From Sorangium sp025924095 (lineage in GTDB: Bacteria; Myxococcota_A; Polyangia; Polyangiales; Polyangiaceae), in assembly GCF_051521505.1 (NCBI RefSeq), contig NZ_CP150356.1, positions 1,736,001 to 1,800,000 on the forward strand: a stretch of DNA of 64,000 bases, in the 5' to 3' direction. Under the pieces are notes generated by a model. That model had not been told where the DNA came from and made no database searches. It saw only the letters and a program-made list of their open reading frames with translations. Of this stretch, positions 1-10,040 are shown piece after piece. Made by a program: the position numbers and the translations under genes. Position 1 is the stretch's first letter, and each line of letters starts with the position of its first letter.

Positions 1-1457
<1,457 letters not shown>

Positions 1458-1671
1458 GTCTTCGCCTGCCTGGGGTGCCGGCGCGTCGCGGGGCGCCGCT
1501 CGGCCTTCGAGCGGGCGCGGCGCTGGCCGGGCTGGGGGAGAGGCCGTATGCGAGATCGCCGGCTGACGGTCAAGGGGGCCTCGAGGCGGGCGTCCGAGCC
1601 GGAGAAGGCCGGCGGGCGGGCGCTGCCGGGCGGCGAGCGCGGGCCTGGCGCGGCGCTGGAGCCGCCTGGGC

Positions 1672-3294
1672 CTAGGCCCGGCGCGCGCCGCGCCCGAACG
1701 CCTGCCGCAGGGCGGCGAGATCGTCCCGGCCGACCTCGCGGGTGGCGACGAGGAGGGCGATGTACACGAGGCCGACGAGGACGGCCTCGCCGAGCACGGC
1801 GACCTTGCCGAGCCACGGCAGCCGCGTGCCGACGGCGATCGCGACCGTGAGGGCGACGCCCACGCGGAGCACCGTCGTCGCGCGGACGAAGCCGCCGGCG
1901 ACGCGGTGGAGCAGGACGCCGGCGACGACGGCGGAGGTGGCGAGCGCGAGCGAGGTGGCGGTCGCGGAGCTCACGAGCATGTCGGGGCCGAAGGCGGCGC
2001 GGGGGACGGCGACGGAGCAGCCGACGGCGACGAGGAGGACCGTGGCGGCGGTGAGCGCGGCCGCGATGCGCTCCCTGCGGAGGCTCGTGAGCGCGGCCGA
2101 GGCGACGCCGAGGATGGCGAAGGCGCCCATGCCGAGCGAGAGGACGCGGAGCGTGTCGCCGCCGCGGCTGTAGATCTCGACGGGGAAGGCGAAGCGCAGC
2201 ACGTGCGGCGCGAGGCCCGAGATGGGGCCGCAGAGGAGGCCGGTGAGCAGGAACGAGAGGCGGACGCCGGTCATCGTGTAGCGGCGGACGGCGGCGCGAT
2301 CGCCCTCGGCGCGGGCGCGGGCGAGCATCGGGAAGAGGATGAAGGAGACGGAGAGGAGCAGCTGGTACGGGAGGAACGCGAAGAGCTGCGCGCCGCGGTA
2401 GACGCCGATGAGGTCGTCGGCGGCCCTGGCGCCGAGGGCGAGGTGGTGGGTGGCCTGGCCGAGGAAGCGGCGCAGGAGGAAGAAGTCGGTCTGGAGCAGG
2501 AAGTTCAGGAAGGTCTGCGAGACGGCGAGCGGCAGGAGGAAGACGAGGTGCTCGCGGATCGAGGGGCCGGCGTTGCCGCGGCGTCCGAGGCCGGTCCGGG
2601 TGAGCGCGAGGGGGACGATGATGCCGGCGGCGGCGACGAAGCCGGCGATGGCGCCGAGGACGCCGCTCTGGCCGGCGCGGAGGAAGAGGAGGGCGCCGGC
2701 GGCGATGGTCGCGGTGCGGAGCGCGCCGTAGCCGACGTCGAAGGCGGCCTGGGTGAGGAACCGCCGCTGGCCGTTGAGCGCGCCGACGAGCGGGGCGTAG
2801 AGGCCGTAGAGGAGGACGACGCCGGCGGCGAGGCGCAGCGGGCCGGCGACGTGCGGGGCCTCGGAGAAGTCGGCGATGGCGCCGGCGAGGAGCGCGAACG
2901 AGGCGGAGACGGCGATGGCGAGGACGGCGTGCAGGGCGAGCGTGCGGCGGAAGGCCTCGGCGGCGTCGCGGTCGGCGACGCTGGAGACGGCGCGCGAGAC
3001 GCCCTGGATGCCGGTCGCGACGATGACGTTGTTGACCACGCCGACCCCGGCGAGGACGATCGAGACCTCGCCGTAGCCGTCGGTGCCGAGCAGCCGGGGA
3101 AGGATGAGCTGCTGGACGAAGCCGAAGACGATGAAGGAGACCTTGGCGCCCGCGATCGCGAGGCCGCCGCGGCCGGCGGAGCGGGCGGCGGAGGGGGAGG
3201 GCGGAGAGGGGGCGGCCTGCGCGGGGTCCGGGGGAGCCTGCGAGGGGTCGGGGACTTCGGGCGGCGGCGGGGAGGGCACGGCGGCGCGCGGCAC
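1672..3294 (-). CDS. Oligosaccharide flippase family membrane protein (MOP superfamily)
   Basis: Polytopic inner-membrane protein of 540 aa, likely moving a lipid-linked oligosaccharide or similar glycan across the membrane. A Pro/Ala/Ser-rich cytosolic leader (~45 residues) precedes roughly 12-14 hydrophobic helices. The first carries the pattern AIAGAKVSFIVFGFVQQLIL, followed by LPRLLGTDGYGE, which is typical of Wzx/RfbX flippases. No glycan biosynthesis genes are adjacent, so the substrate cannot be inferred. It lies upstream of ettA on the same strand, with 214 bp between them. A MurJ-like role is less likely because the family-specific charged residues were not evident. Confidence 0.8.
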   Translation of the reverse strand: MPRAAVPSPPPPEVPDPSQAPPDPAQAAPSPPSPSAARSAGRGGLAIAGAKVSFIVFGFVQQLILPRLLGTDGYGEVSIVLAGVGVVNNVIVATGIQGVSRAVSSVADRDAAEAFRRTLALHAVLAIAVSASFALLAGAIADFSEAPHVAGPLRLAAGVVLLYGLYAPLVGALNGQRRFLTQAAFDVGYGALRTATIAAGALLFLRAGQSGVLGAIAGFVAAAGIIVPLALTRTGLGRRGNAGPSIREHLVFLLPLAVSQTFLNFLLQTDFFLLRRFLGQATHHLALGARAADDLIGVYRGAQLFAFLPYQLLLSVSFILFPMLARARAEGDRAAVRRYTMTGVRLSFLLTGLLCGPISGLAPHVLRFAFPVEIYSRGGDTLRVLSLGMGAFAILGVASAALTSLRRERIAAALTAATVLLVAVGCSVAVPRAAFGPDMLVSSATATSLALATSAVVAGVLLHRVAGGFVRATTVLRVGVALTVAIAVGTRLPWLGKVAVLGEAVLVGLVYIALLVATREVGRDDLAALRQAFGRGARRA

Positions 3295-3484
3295 GGCGGG
3301 GTTGTCGCAGAAGCACGCCAGGCGGGCAATCTCGCGGGTGCGGGCGAGGGGAAGCGCGCGGGGGACGGGCGGGGCGGGGGGAGAGACCGGGCGACCTCAC
3401 CTGCGCGTCACCAAAGCGACGCGGCGTGCGGATTCGCTTGACGGGAAGGTCCGGCTGACTATTCTCGCGCCGTCTCCGACGCAT

Positions 3485-3560
3485 TCCAGCTTAGCTCAGT
3501 TGGTAGAGCAGGCGGCTGTTAACCGCCGGGTCGCTGGTTCGAGTCCAGCAGCTGGAGCCA
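3485..3560 (+). tRNA. tRNA-Asn (anticodon GTT), CCA encoded
   Basis: A complete 76-nt cloverleaf. The acceptor stem TCCAGCT (3485-3491) pairs with AGCTGGA (3550-3556). The D arm GCTC/GAGC, the anticodon stem GGCGG/CCGCC with loop CTGTTAA (anticodon GTT) and the T arm GCTGG/CCAGC with loop TTCGAGT are all perfect. The discriminator base is G and CCA is encoded. A terminator hairpin follows at 3603. Confidence 0.97.
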
Positions 3561-3602
3561 TTCACGAAGTCACACCCACTTCGGTGACCGGCCAATCAAC
3601 GG

Positions 3603-3641
3603 CGGCCCCCAGGAGCGATCCTCGGGGCCGTTTCGTTTTCT
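3603..3641 (+). terminator. Rho-independent terminator after tRNA-Asn
   Basis: CGGCCCC (3603-3609) pairs with GGGGCCG (3624-3630). An inner AGGA/TCCT stem around a GCGA loop extends the hairpin, and TTTCGTTTT follows directly. The structure ends the tRNA transcript and separates it from the convergent Fic gene. Confidence 0.85.
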
Positions 3642-3757
3642 CCGGGGAAGCTCGTGGTGTTGCGCGTCGGGCGAGGCCGCGAGCGGCGTGGACAGCGTTC
3701 GCGCAGGGAGCGCCGCGGGCATCGATCGGTGGGCCGGTCACGAGTCCGAGAGCTTCT

Positions 3758-5005
3758 TCAGCGTCTCCGCGTGGATCCCATCCTGGGCGTCGTCGATGCG
3801 CGCACTCGTTCGCGTCGCTGGGCGTGCTCCTCGAGCTCAGTGCCGACTCGCAGGTGGTCGAGATAGGCTTGGTACACGAAGGCGCGGTCGCGCTTCTTGC
3901 CCGTCGTTTCAACGAGCACGCCCGCGGCGACGAGCAGCTCGGTCGCGCGGCCAGCGGTGGGCTTCGTCGTCTCCACGAGCTTCATCACGGACGCGACGGT
4001 CACCACCGGGTGGCGGGGCAACAGCTCGAAGAGCCGCAGCGCCACGACCGACGTTCCGTCGTGCGCGAGCACACGCGCGCGGTCGGCGGCGACGAGCGCG
4101 AACAGCTCGCGGGCCGACGCGACCGCCTCGTCCGCGATCGTCGCAACACCGTCGAGGAAGAAGTCGAGCCAGCCCTCCCAGTCGCCATCGACGCGCACGG
4201 CGTTGAGCCGACGGTAGTAGTCGTCGCGGTGCCGCTTGAAAAAGAGGCTCAGATACAGGAGCGGCTTCGTCAGCAGCTTCCAGTGATCGAGCAGCAGGGT
4301 CAGGAGCAGGCGCCCGATACGGCCGTTGCCGTCGAGGTACGGGTGGATGGTCTCGAGCTGCACGTGAAGGAGTCCCACACGCACGAGCGGCGGCAGCATG
4401 TCGTCTGCGTGCAGGTACTTCTCGAAGGCGCCAAGGACTTCGCCGAGCGCGTGCGGCGGCGGCGGGACGTACGCGGCGTTGCCCGGACGGCTGCCGCCGA
4501 TCCAGTTCTGGCTGCGCCGCACCTCGCCGGGCAGCTTCTCGGCGCCGCGAACGCCGCGCATGAGCCGCCGGTGCGTCTCGCTCAACAGGCGCATCGAGAG
4601 CGGCAGCCCTTTCGGATCGGCGAGCTGGGCGCGCGAGTACGTGAGCGCGTCGAGGTAATTGCAGACCTCCTCGACGTCGGCGTTCGGCGGGGCGCTCTGC
4701 TCACCGCCCTCCTGGGCTTCGAACGTGAGGAGGTCAACGAGCGTCGCCTGCGTGCCCTCGATCTGCGAGGACAGGACCGCCTCCTTCCGGACGAACGCGT
4801 AGATGAACCAGTCGAGCGACGGGATCATCTCCCCGGCCAGCTCGAGGCGGACGAGCGCCTGCTCGGCGGCGCGGAGGCGCTCGGTGAGCGCAGCGTCGAC
4901 GACGATCGCCGGGTCCGCGGGCGGCAGCGCGTGCGGGACGAAGGCGGCGACCTCCTCGCCACCGACGGTGGTCCGCTCGTAGCGTCCGGTCGTTCGCTTC
5001 GGCAT
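3758..5005 (-). CDS. Fic family protein (class II, likely AMP-transferase/de-AMPylator)
   Basis: Soluble 415-aa Fic-domain protein that probably transfers AMP (or another nucleotide moiety) onto protein hydroxyls. The catalytic motif reads HPYLDGNGRIGR (~residues 217-228), matching HPFxxGNGRxxR except Tyr for Phe. An N-terminal helix with SSQIEG (~residues 80-85) is the autoinhibitory S/TxxxE(G/N) motif, placing it in class II where one chain holds both parts. The C-terminal ~100 residues look like a winged helix, common in Fic proteins that bind DNA near their own promoter. The gene converges on tRNA-Asn and lies just outside the defence operon; a defence role is possible but not shown. Confidence 0.9.
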   Translation of the reverse strand: MPKRTTGRYERTTVGGEEVAAFVPHALPPADPAIVVDAALTERLRAAEQALVRLELAGEMIPSLDWFIYAFVRKEAVLSSQIEGTQATLVDLLTFEAQEGGEQSAPPNADVEEVCNYLDALTYSRAQLADPKGLPLSMRLLSETHRRLMRGVRGAEKLPGEVRRSQNWIGGSRPGNAAYVPPPPHALGEVLGAFEKYLHADDMLPPLVRVGLLHVQLETIHPYLDGNGRIGRLLLTLLLDHWKLLTKPLLYLSLFFKRHRDDYYRRLNAVRVDGDWEGWLDFFLDGVATIADEAVASARELFALVAADRARVLAHDGTSVVALRLFELLPRHPVVTVASVMKLVETTKPTAGRATELLVAAGVLVETTGKKRDRAFVYQAYLDHLRVGTELEEHAQRRERVRASTTPRMGSTRRR

Positions 5006-5060
5006 CGTCGGGTTCGCCAGGAACGCCCGCTTGTCCAGGTGCGACGGCCAGGAAAGCCCG

Positions 5061-5087
5061 CGTGCCTACAGCGAAGCGCTAGGCACG
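5061..5087 (-). promoter_or_regulatory. Stem-loop in the fic leader
   Basis: CGTGCCTA (5061-5068) and TAGGCACG (5080-5087) are perfect inverted 8-mers. The intervening GCG-AAG-CGC extends the stem with a small bulge. It sits 56-82 bp upstream of the fic ATG (5005), so it may be an operator or a leader hairpin. No T-run follows on either strand. Confidence 0.45.
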
Positions 5088-5091
5088 GATC

Positions 5092-5132
5092 CTTTACTAG
5101 CGAGAACCGTTAGTCAAGTTTGTGTTACTAGT
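5092..5132. promoter_or_regulatory. ACTAG-type repeat cluster upstream of fic
   Basis: An AT-richer patch with three related half-sites: TTTACTAGC (5093-5101), the inverted GTTAGTCAAG (5109-5118) and the palindrome ACTAGT (5127-5132). The first two form a 10-bp inverted repeat with two mismatches around a 7-bp spacer. The position upstream of fic suggests an operator, perhaps for the winged helix of the Fic protein itself. Confidence 0.4.
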
Positions 5133-5544
5133 CTAGCGACGCGCGGGCGCCCCCACATCTCGGGGCCGCCGCTCTCTTCCGTCCGCCGGGGAGAGAGAGG
5201 CCGAGAGCGTTCCGGAAGCTGCCAACAGGTTTGAGACAGTCGCGTTGAGAGGCGCTTTCCGGCTCTGGGATGTGAGCGGTTGAGGTCGCGCCGCGGCGGT
5301 GGGCGTGACGCCAGGTTCGGACGCGTCGCTGGTCGTGCCCGTGTGCGGCGGCGCCGCGTGGGCTCGGAGCGGGGTCGTGCAGCGCGGGCGGCTTCGCGGG
5401 CTGGGTCTGCCGGTAAAGCGTGGCACGGCTGACGCCGAGTGCCGTACACGCCTGCGCGATGGGGACGAGCGGCTCATCGAGCTCTTCGATGACGTCCATC
5501 AGCGCTCTCCGTCGGTCGTGAGGTTGATGCCCAGAACCACCCAT
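5128..5544 (-). pseudogene. Transposase-like fragment with helix-turn-helix start
   Basis: An open frame of 138 codons. Only the first ~45 look like protein: a helix-turn-helix stretch with VPIAQACTALGVSRATLY followed by a Pro-rich part, as at the start of the second reading frame of some IS3-type transposases. The rest reads as Arg/Ala/Pro-rich sequence without domain character. No inverted repeats or rest of the transposase were found. It is probably a remnant separating the helicase gene from fic. Confidence 0.35.
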
Positions 5545-5598
5545 AGGATTCTCGTCCGGACCTCTTGGCCGTCCTCGGAGCCGCGTCCTTCGTCGCCG

Positions 5599-8373
5599 TC
5601 ATGCATTGCCCCCGCTTACTTCGATCCAGCCGATCAGCTTCGCAGCGTAGCTGCCGCCCTCGGGAACGATCTCGCGGTGCTGCAGCTCGCGCTCGAGCAT
5701 CGGTTCGACCTTCTCGTGGAGGAGCGCCTTGCGGGCTGAGGACGTCGTGCCATTGACGTGGCCTGGTCGCGCGAAGACACCCGCGCCCAGGCGTTCGAGC
5801 CGAGCGTTGCGCTTGCCGTCGTCGCTCACGCCGAGCGGCAGCACGCAGGCGCGGTGCTCACCGGAGGGCCCGCGCGTCTCGACGAGCCACCAGGTCAGCA
5901 CGCCGGGCCCCTCGGCGCCCGTGACCGCGACACCGATGCTCTCGGGCGAGGTCGCTTGCCAACGCTTGATGGCTTCCTGCACGAGCGGGTGATCGAGACC
6001 GAGGAGGTCGAGGTCAGCGCGCGCCCGCGCCGCCTCGCGGTCAAGTGTGAAGCAGCAAACCGCCTTCTGCTCAGCGTCTTTGACGACGTATGTGCCGTCG
6101 TCCTGCGCCTCGACGCGGCGGCCCTCGGCGGCCAGCGACGCGCGCAAGAACTCCAGCACGCGTTCGAGGCCAGGCTTCACGTCGGCGAATGGTTCGTAGT
6201 CGTCGAGCGAGAAGCCATCGAGATCCTGGAACAGCTCGAAGACCACCTTGCGCGCCTCCGAGGCGTTCGAGAGCGCGGCCTCGAGCTCCTCCTTCGTGCG
6301 ACGCAACTCGGGATCACCGAGGGCTTCCCGGTAGAGCCGGTCGTAAGTGAGCCGCTCGGAGAGCTGCCCGAGTACTTGGCTGCGCAGGTCCTCGGCGACG
6401 TTGCCGTGCTCATCCACCTTGCCGAGCGTCTTGGCGATCTCCTGAAGCTTCTCGTCGAGCAGCAGGAAGATGCGCCCCTCGATCGTATCCGAGAGGACCA
6501 GGTTATAGACCTGCGCGGTGTGCTTCTGGCCGTAGCGATGGATGCGCCCGATGCGCTGCTCCATGTCCATCGGGTTCCACGGCAGGTCGAAGTTGAACAG
6601 AATGCGCGCGAACTGAAGGTTGATGCCTTCGCGTCCCGCCGCGGTGCAGACCAAGACGCGCGGGCCATCGGCCTTCTTGAACTTCCGCTCGGCAGCGAGC
6701 TTCGCGCCGTGGTCGCCACCACGCAGGACGACGACGCCCTGGCCCGGGTACGCCTTCTCGATCTCGCGACCGAGGAGGTCGACCGTGCCGAGGTACGTCG
6801 CGAAGATGACGACCTTCTCGCTTGGGTCCTGCTCCCACAGTGCCCCGAGCCCGCGCAAGAGCTTCTCGATCTTCGTCTCGCGGCGCTCGGGAAAGACGCG
6901 GAGCAGCTCGCGGATGCGCAGGCGCTCCTCGGGAAGCGCGAGGCTCACCGCCATCACTGCCATATCTTCGCTGCCGGTCGATGCAAGCTCGCCGGCGCTC
7001 GCGTCCGATGCGAGCTCCAGCTCCTCCTCGTTGAGCTTCTTGAGCAGCTTCACCCGAAGCTCGGCGAGGATCGCGTCGACTTGGCCGCGTCCCACGGAGT
7101 CGCGCGCAACCTCGAACTCGTCGTGGATCAGCTCTCGGGCTTCCGCGAGGAGTTGCTCGCGCGCGTCGATGTCCAGCTCCTGGTCCTTGAGAATCGCCTC
7201 GTGGAGCGTGAGCATGAGGATGCGCCGACGGAGTGTGCGCCGGACGGCCGCGAAGCTCGACGCGGCGATCTTCTGGAAGATCGTCATCACGAAGCCGAGC
7301 GCTCGGCCCTGGTTGCCCTGCCGCTGCGCCAGCGCGAAGCCGTCCTCGAGGTACTCCTTGAGCGCCGCGTAGAACGTGCGCTCCTCATCGACCATCGTGA
7401 ACGACTCGGTGTGGACCCAGCGCCGGGCGAACAGCGGCGAACCGTCGGGACGACAGGCGTCTGCCTTGGTTCGGCGGAACACCACCGAGTTGAGGCGATG
7501 CCGGTTGTCGACCATGTCCTCCGGGCTCTTGAAGAGAGTCGGGTTCAGGAGCTGGACGAGCATCCAGAACCGGAAATGGTCACCTTGATGCGGCGTTGCC
7601 GAGAGCAGCACGAGGTCGCGCGCATGCCCCTTCAGCGCCTCCGCGAGCTTGTAGTTCTCGGTCTTCGTGACCTTCTTGCCGTTGCGGAAGGCGGTCAGGT
7701 GATGCGCCTCGTCGAACACGACGAGGTCCCAGGGCGGCGCTTCGAGCAGCCGCTTGATGCGGGCGGGCCGCTTGAGCGTGTCGATGCTGGCGATCAGCCT
7801 GTCGTGCTTGGCGAAGGCGTTGGATTTGCGATCGGTGACGTCGCCCTCGCTGCCGAACACCTCGAAGTCGAGGCGGAAGACTTCGTTCATCTCGCGGTGC
7901 CAGTTGTTCACGAGGCCCGCTGGGACGACCATCAGCGCGCGTTTCAGCTCGCCCCGGCTGGCCAGCTCACGAAGCAGGAGCGCCGCTTCGATCGTTTTGC
8001 CGAGCCCGACCTCGTCGGCCACGAGGTAGCGGCGCGGAGACGCTGTCGCGATGCGATGGGTGAGCACGACCTGATGCGGGAGGAGATCGATCGGCGCCGC
8101 GGTCAGCGCGGCCGCGCTTTCCATGAGGGGCAGCACATGTGCCTCGTACTCGAGCCATGCTTCGCGCCGGCGGTCGTCGCCACCCGCGATGGAGCTGATG
8201 ACGCGGTCGGTGCGCGAGAGGAACGGCTGGAGCGCTGTGACCGCAACGAGCCGCTCACCGTCCGCGAAGAAGGCACGCACGTAGCCGTTGCGCTCGGAGT
8301 CGACGACAACGCCCTCGCCATGTTCGGCGTGCCTGACGCGCTGTCCGGGGTTGAACGCAACGGCTTGGCTCAT
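5599..8373 (-). CDS. SNF2-type helicase of the defence operon (DrmD/BrxHII-like)
   Basis: A 924-aa superfamily 2 ATPase, last gene of the operon. An N-terminal SH3-like segment (residues ~1-50, GQRVRHAEHGEGVVV) precedes the helicase core: Walker A DEVGLGKTIEA (~120-130), DEAH (221-224), motif III LLSATPHQGDH, and in the second lobe a motif VI QRIGRIHRYGQ. The C-terminal ~250 residues are of unknown fold. Long SNF2 helicases of this layout occur in DISARM class 1 (DrmD) and BREX type 3 (BrxHII). They probably translocate on invading DNA together with a methyltransferase. The start is ATG at 8373 with TGAGGA (8378-8383) upstream. The 87 bp upstream keep the tail of another gene (see 8381). Confidence 0.88.
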   Translation of the reverse strand: MSQAVAFNPGQRVRHAEHGEGVVVDSERNGYVRAFFADGERLVAVTALQPFLSRTDRVISSIAGGDDRRREAWLEYEAHVLPLMESAAALTAAPIDLLPHQVVLTHRIATASPRRYLVADEVGLGKTIEAALLLRELASRGELKRALMVVPAGLVNNWHREMNEVFRLDFEVFGSEGDVTDRKSNAFAKHDRLIASIDTLKRPARIKRLLEAPPWDLVVFDEAHHLTAFRNGKKVTKTENYKLAEALKGHARDLVLLSATPHQGDHFRFWMLVQLLNPTLFKSPEDMVDNRHRLNSVVFRRTKADACRPDGSPLFARRWVHTESFTMVDEERTFYAALKEYLEDGFALAQRQGNQGRALGFVMTIFQKIAASSFAAVRRTLRRRILMLTLHEAILKDQELDIDAREQLLAEARELIHDEFEVARDSVGRGQVDAILAELRVKLLKKLNEEELELASDASAGELASTGSEDMAVMAVSLALPEERLRIRELLRVFPERRETKIEKLLRGLGALWEQDPSEKVVIFATYLGTVDLLGREIEKAYPGQGVVVLRGGDHGAKLAAERKFKKADGPRVLVCTAAGREGINLQFARILFNFDLPWNPMDMEQRIGRIHRYGQKHTAQVYNLVLSDTIEGRIFLLLDEKLQEIAKTLGKVDEHGNVAEDLRSQVLGQLSERLTYDRLYREALGDPELRRTKEELEAALSNASEARKVVFELFQDLDGFSLDDYEPFADVKPGLERVLEFLRASLAAEGRRVEAQDDGTYVVKDAEQKAVCCFTLDREAARARADLDLLGLDHPLVQEAIKRWQATSPESIGVAVTGAEGPGVLTWWLVETRGPSGEHRACVLPLGVSDDGKRNARLERLGAGVFARPGHVNGTTSSARKALLHEKVEPMLERELQHREIVPEGGSYAAKLIGWIEVSGGNA

Positions 8374-8380
8374 TCGATCC

Positions 8381-8458
8381 TCACGAAATTCTCGGGTGGT
8401 GCAGACCGACGTACGTGTCAATGTCGAAGTTCGGCGCCTTTCCTCGGGCAAACGTCCG
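8381..8458 (-). pseudogene. Relic 3' tail of a second copy of the 173-aa defence gene
   Basis: Read on the minus strand this stretch encodes 25 residues ending TYVGLHHPRIS and a TGA stop. The intact gene at 9519 ends AYVGLHHPRIS and stop. Over the last 23 residues 14 are identical, including a shared run of ten, but codon third positions differ, so it is not a recent exact duplication. There is no start and the rest of the gene is absent. It lies between the HNH and helicase genes. Confidence 0.7.
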
Positions 8459-8460
8459 AT

Positions 8461-9495
8461 TCATAGCGCTGCGGAGGCCATCCGTACCTCGAGCGCCCTC
8501 TTCATGCGTGCGGTCAGTTCACTGTCCCTTTCAAAGAACGCTGGCCTGCGAATCTGACAACCGGAGTAGCGAATAAGCAGCTCGTCAAGTCCATTAGATC
8601 GCTTGCATTCCATGAAGAACTCGATGGCGTGGCTGTCAATTACAATTTCAAGTGTCGGCCGGACGACATATACTTTCGCGTCAAAGAGCTTGTGGTGATT
8701 TGGGCAGAGCGACACTCCGTTCCAGACCTCGTCTACTCCTTTAGGTTCGCAAGCTGGGATGATATGCGCTCCTTCCGCGATGTTAAGCTGCGTAGAGCAA
8801 ACTGCGCATGCGAAATCATATTGTTTGCGCACCAATAGTGCGAATCGCTGATCGCGTTCCAGGCGCTCCAGCGCTATCCGTCGTCGAATCGTCTTAGCGG
8901 GCTTCGCTGGAGTCGTGGTCGTCGGTGCGGTGCCGATGTTGGGAGTGTTGACAAGAAAGAAGGCTTCTCGGTCGTTTCCATTAAGACGTTGCGCGTCTGC
9001 CAGGTAAGATTGCTTCATGAAGTGAAGCAAATTGCCAGATGTACATGCGACACGAACCTCTTTATACCCATTTGCTTGACGTATCGACCGTGGCGCCGCT
9101 ACAGCCCATCCTGTTCTTCGCGCCTCGCTAAGTAGTCCCTCCGGCACCTGCACCGCTTTGCTGAAGGAGAAGTCGGCGTGCATTGCTGCTTCCCACGCAA
9201 CAAAAACACCAAAATCTGGAGAGTATCCGAGAAGGAATGTGGGGGGCGAGTCGCACTCTAGAGTTCCGCGATCTCCGCGCGCTTGCCCGGGCAGAATAAG
9301 CTGAATCTTGAACTCGTCAGGAGGGCGATCCGAGGATGCAACGTGGGTGACGGTCCACAGGTAGAAACGCGCCCGGCCGAAGTCGGGGATCGTGACAATC
9401 GCAGGCCGCGTCTCCTCACCGGTCAAGAAATCTGTCCCCTGCGGCAACGCGGCCGCGAGTTTCGCTTTCAGTACATGCTGTGGCAGTCCAGGCAC
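8461..9495 (-). CDS. HNH endonuclease of the defence operon
   Basis: A 344-aa protein with an unknown N-terminal region (~230 residues) and a C-terminal HNH nuclease fold. CAVCSTQLNIAEGAHIIP supplies the zinc CxxC and a His pair, and NGVSLCPNHHKLFD completes the His-metal finger, so it should nick or cut DNA. The start is GTG at 9495, chosen because GGAGG (9501-9505) lies five bases upstream in the correct frame. The gap to the preceding gene is 23 bp. The 8461-9490 stretch is clearly poorer in GC than its neighbours, with many A/T-ending codons. Diverged copies of one gene tail flank it, so it looks like a later arrival. Confidence 0.85.
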   Translation of the reverse strand: MPGLPQHVLKAKLAAALPQGTDFLTGEETRPAIVTIPDFGRARFYLWTVTHVASSDRPPDEFKIQLILPGQARGDRGTLECDSPPTFLLGYSPDFGVFVAWEAAMHADFSFSKAVQVPEGLLSEARRTGWAVAAPRSIRQANGYKEVRVACTSGNLLHFMKQSYLADAQRLNGNDREAFFLVNTPNIGTAPTTTTPAKPAKTIRRRIALERLERDQRFALLVRKQYDFACAVCSTQLNIAEGAHIIPACEPKGVDEVWNGVSLCPNHHKLFDAKVYVVRPTLEIVIDSHAIEFFMECKRSNGLDELLIRYSGCQIRRPAFFERDSELTARMKRALEVRMASAAL

Positions 9496-9518
9496 ATCAT
9501 CCTCCGTGATCGATAGAG

Positions 9519-10040
9519 TCAGGAAATTCTCGGGTGATGTAGTCCTACGTACGCCGCACCATCGAAGTCCGGGTCCTTTTCCTCGGAGAACAAAATGCGG
9601 GCGACGTCCGCCTCTGCGCCGCCCCACAGGCACCGACCCAGCGGAAGGCGCGCGCCGTCGCGGCCAGCGCTGATCTTCCAGAAGTACTCCTCGTCGGCGA
9701 GGTCCATCCCGACGCGCGCGCGGCCCGACGCGAGCCAGAGGATGAGTGCGGCTTGTCCCTCGTAGTGCTCCTGGAAGCTGAGCACCGCCGGCTTTAGGTC
9801 GCTCTCGAGCCACGACTCGGCGTCCTGCTCCGAGAGCGAGTCGAGGCAGCCGTCGAGACCGGCGACGACAAGTGCATCGCTTTCAGAGCTCGGCAGGTCA
9901 TCGGGCCACGCCTTCCGCAATGCGAAGAAGTCGCGGATCGACACCACGGCAGTCGGCGCGATGACGTCGGTCAGGACGCGCGGCTCCCACAGAAGCGAGA
10001 AGCCGCGACGCATCCATCGTTGTGACCTCTCGACCCTCAT
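9519..10040 (-). CDS. Unknown 173-aa protein of the defence operon
   Basis: I do not recognise this family. It has 173 residues, is acidic, has no membrane segment or signal, and no obvious catalytic motif. Its middle is rich in Trp/Leu/Asp (residues ~95-130) and the conserved-looking tail is YVGLHHPRIS. The ATG at 10040 overlaps the methyltransferase stop as ATGA and GGGGG lies upstream, so it is translationally coupled. A relic tail of a second copy at 8381 shows that the family recurs in such loci. A specificity or assembly subunit for the methyltransferase would fit the coupling, but this is inference. An earlier in-frame ATG at 10106 would lengthen the overlap and is less likely. Confidence 0.75.
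   Translation of the reverse strand: MRVERSQRWMRRGFSLLWEPRVLTDVIAPTAVVSIRDFFALRKAWPDDLPSSESDALVVAGLDGCLDSLSEQDAESWLESDLKPAVLSFQEHYEGQAALILWLASGRARVGMDLADEEYFWKISAGRDGARLPLGRCLWGGAEADVARILFSEEKDPDFDGAAYVGLHHPRIS

Noticed and set aside
3758..5005. Including the Fic gene in the defence operon
   Set aside because: It has its own leader with operator-like repeats and is separated from the helicase gene by about 590 bp holding a transposase relic.
8629..8838. Plus-strand frame inside the HNH gene
   Set aside because: It is antisense to the HNH domain coding region, with no ribosome-binding site or neighbour support.
9519..10040. Calling the 173-aa defence protein DUF3780
   Set aside because: DUF3780 occurs in similar loci, but the sequence pattern as I remember it is not seen here, so it is left unnamed.
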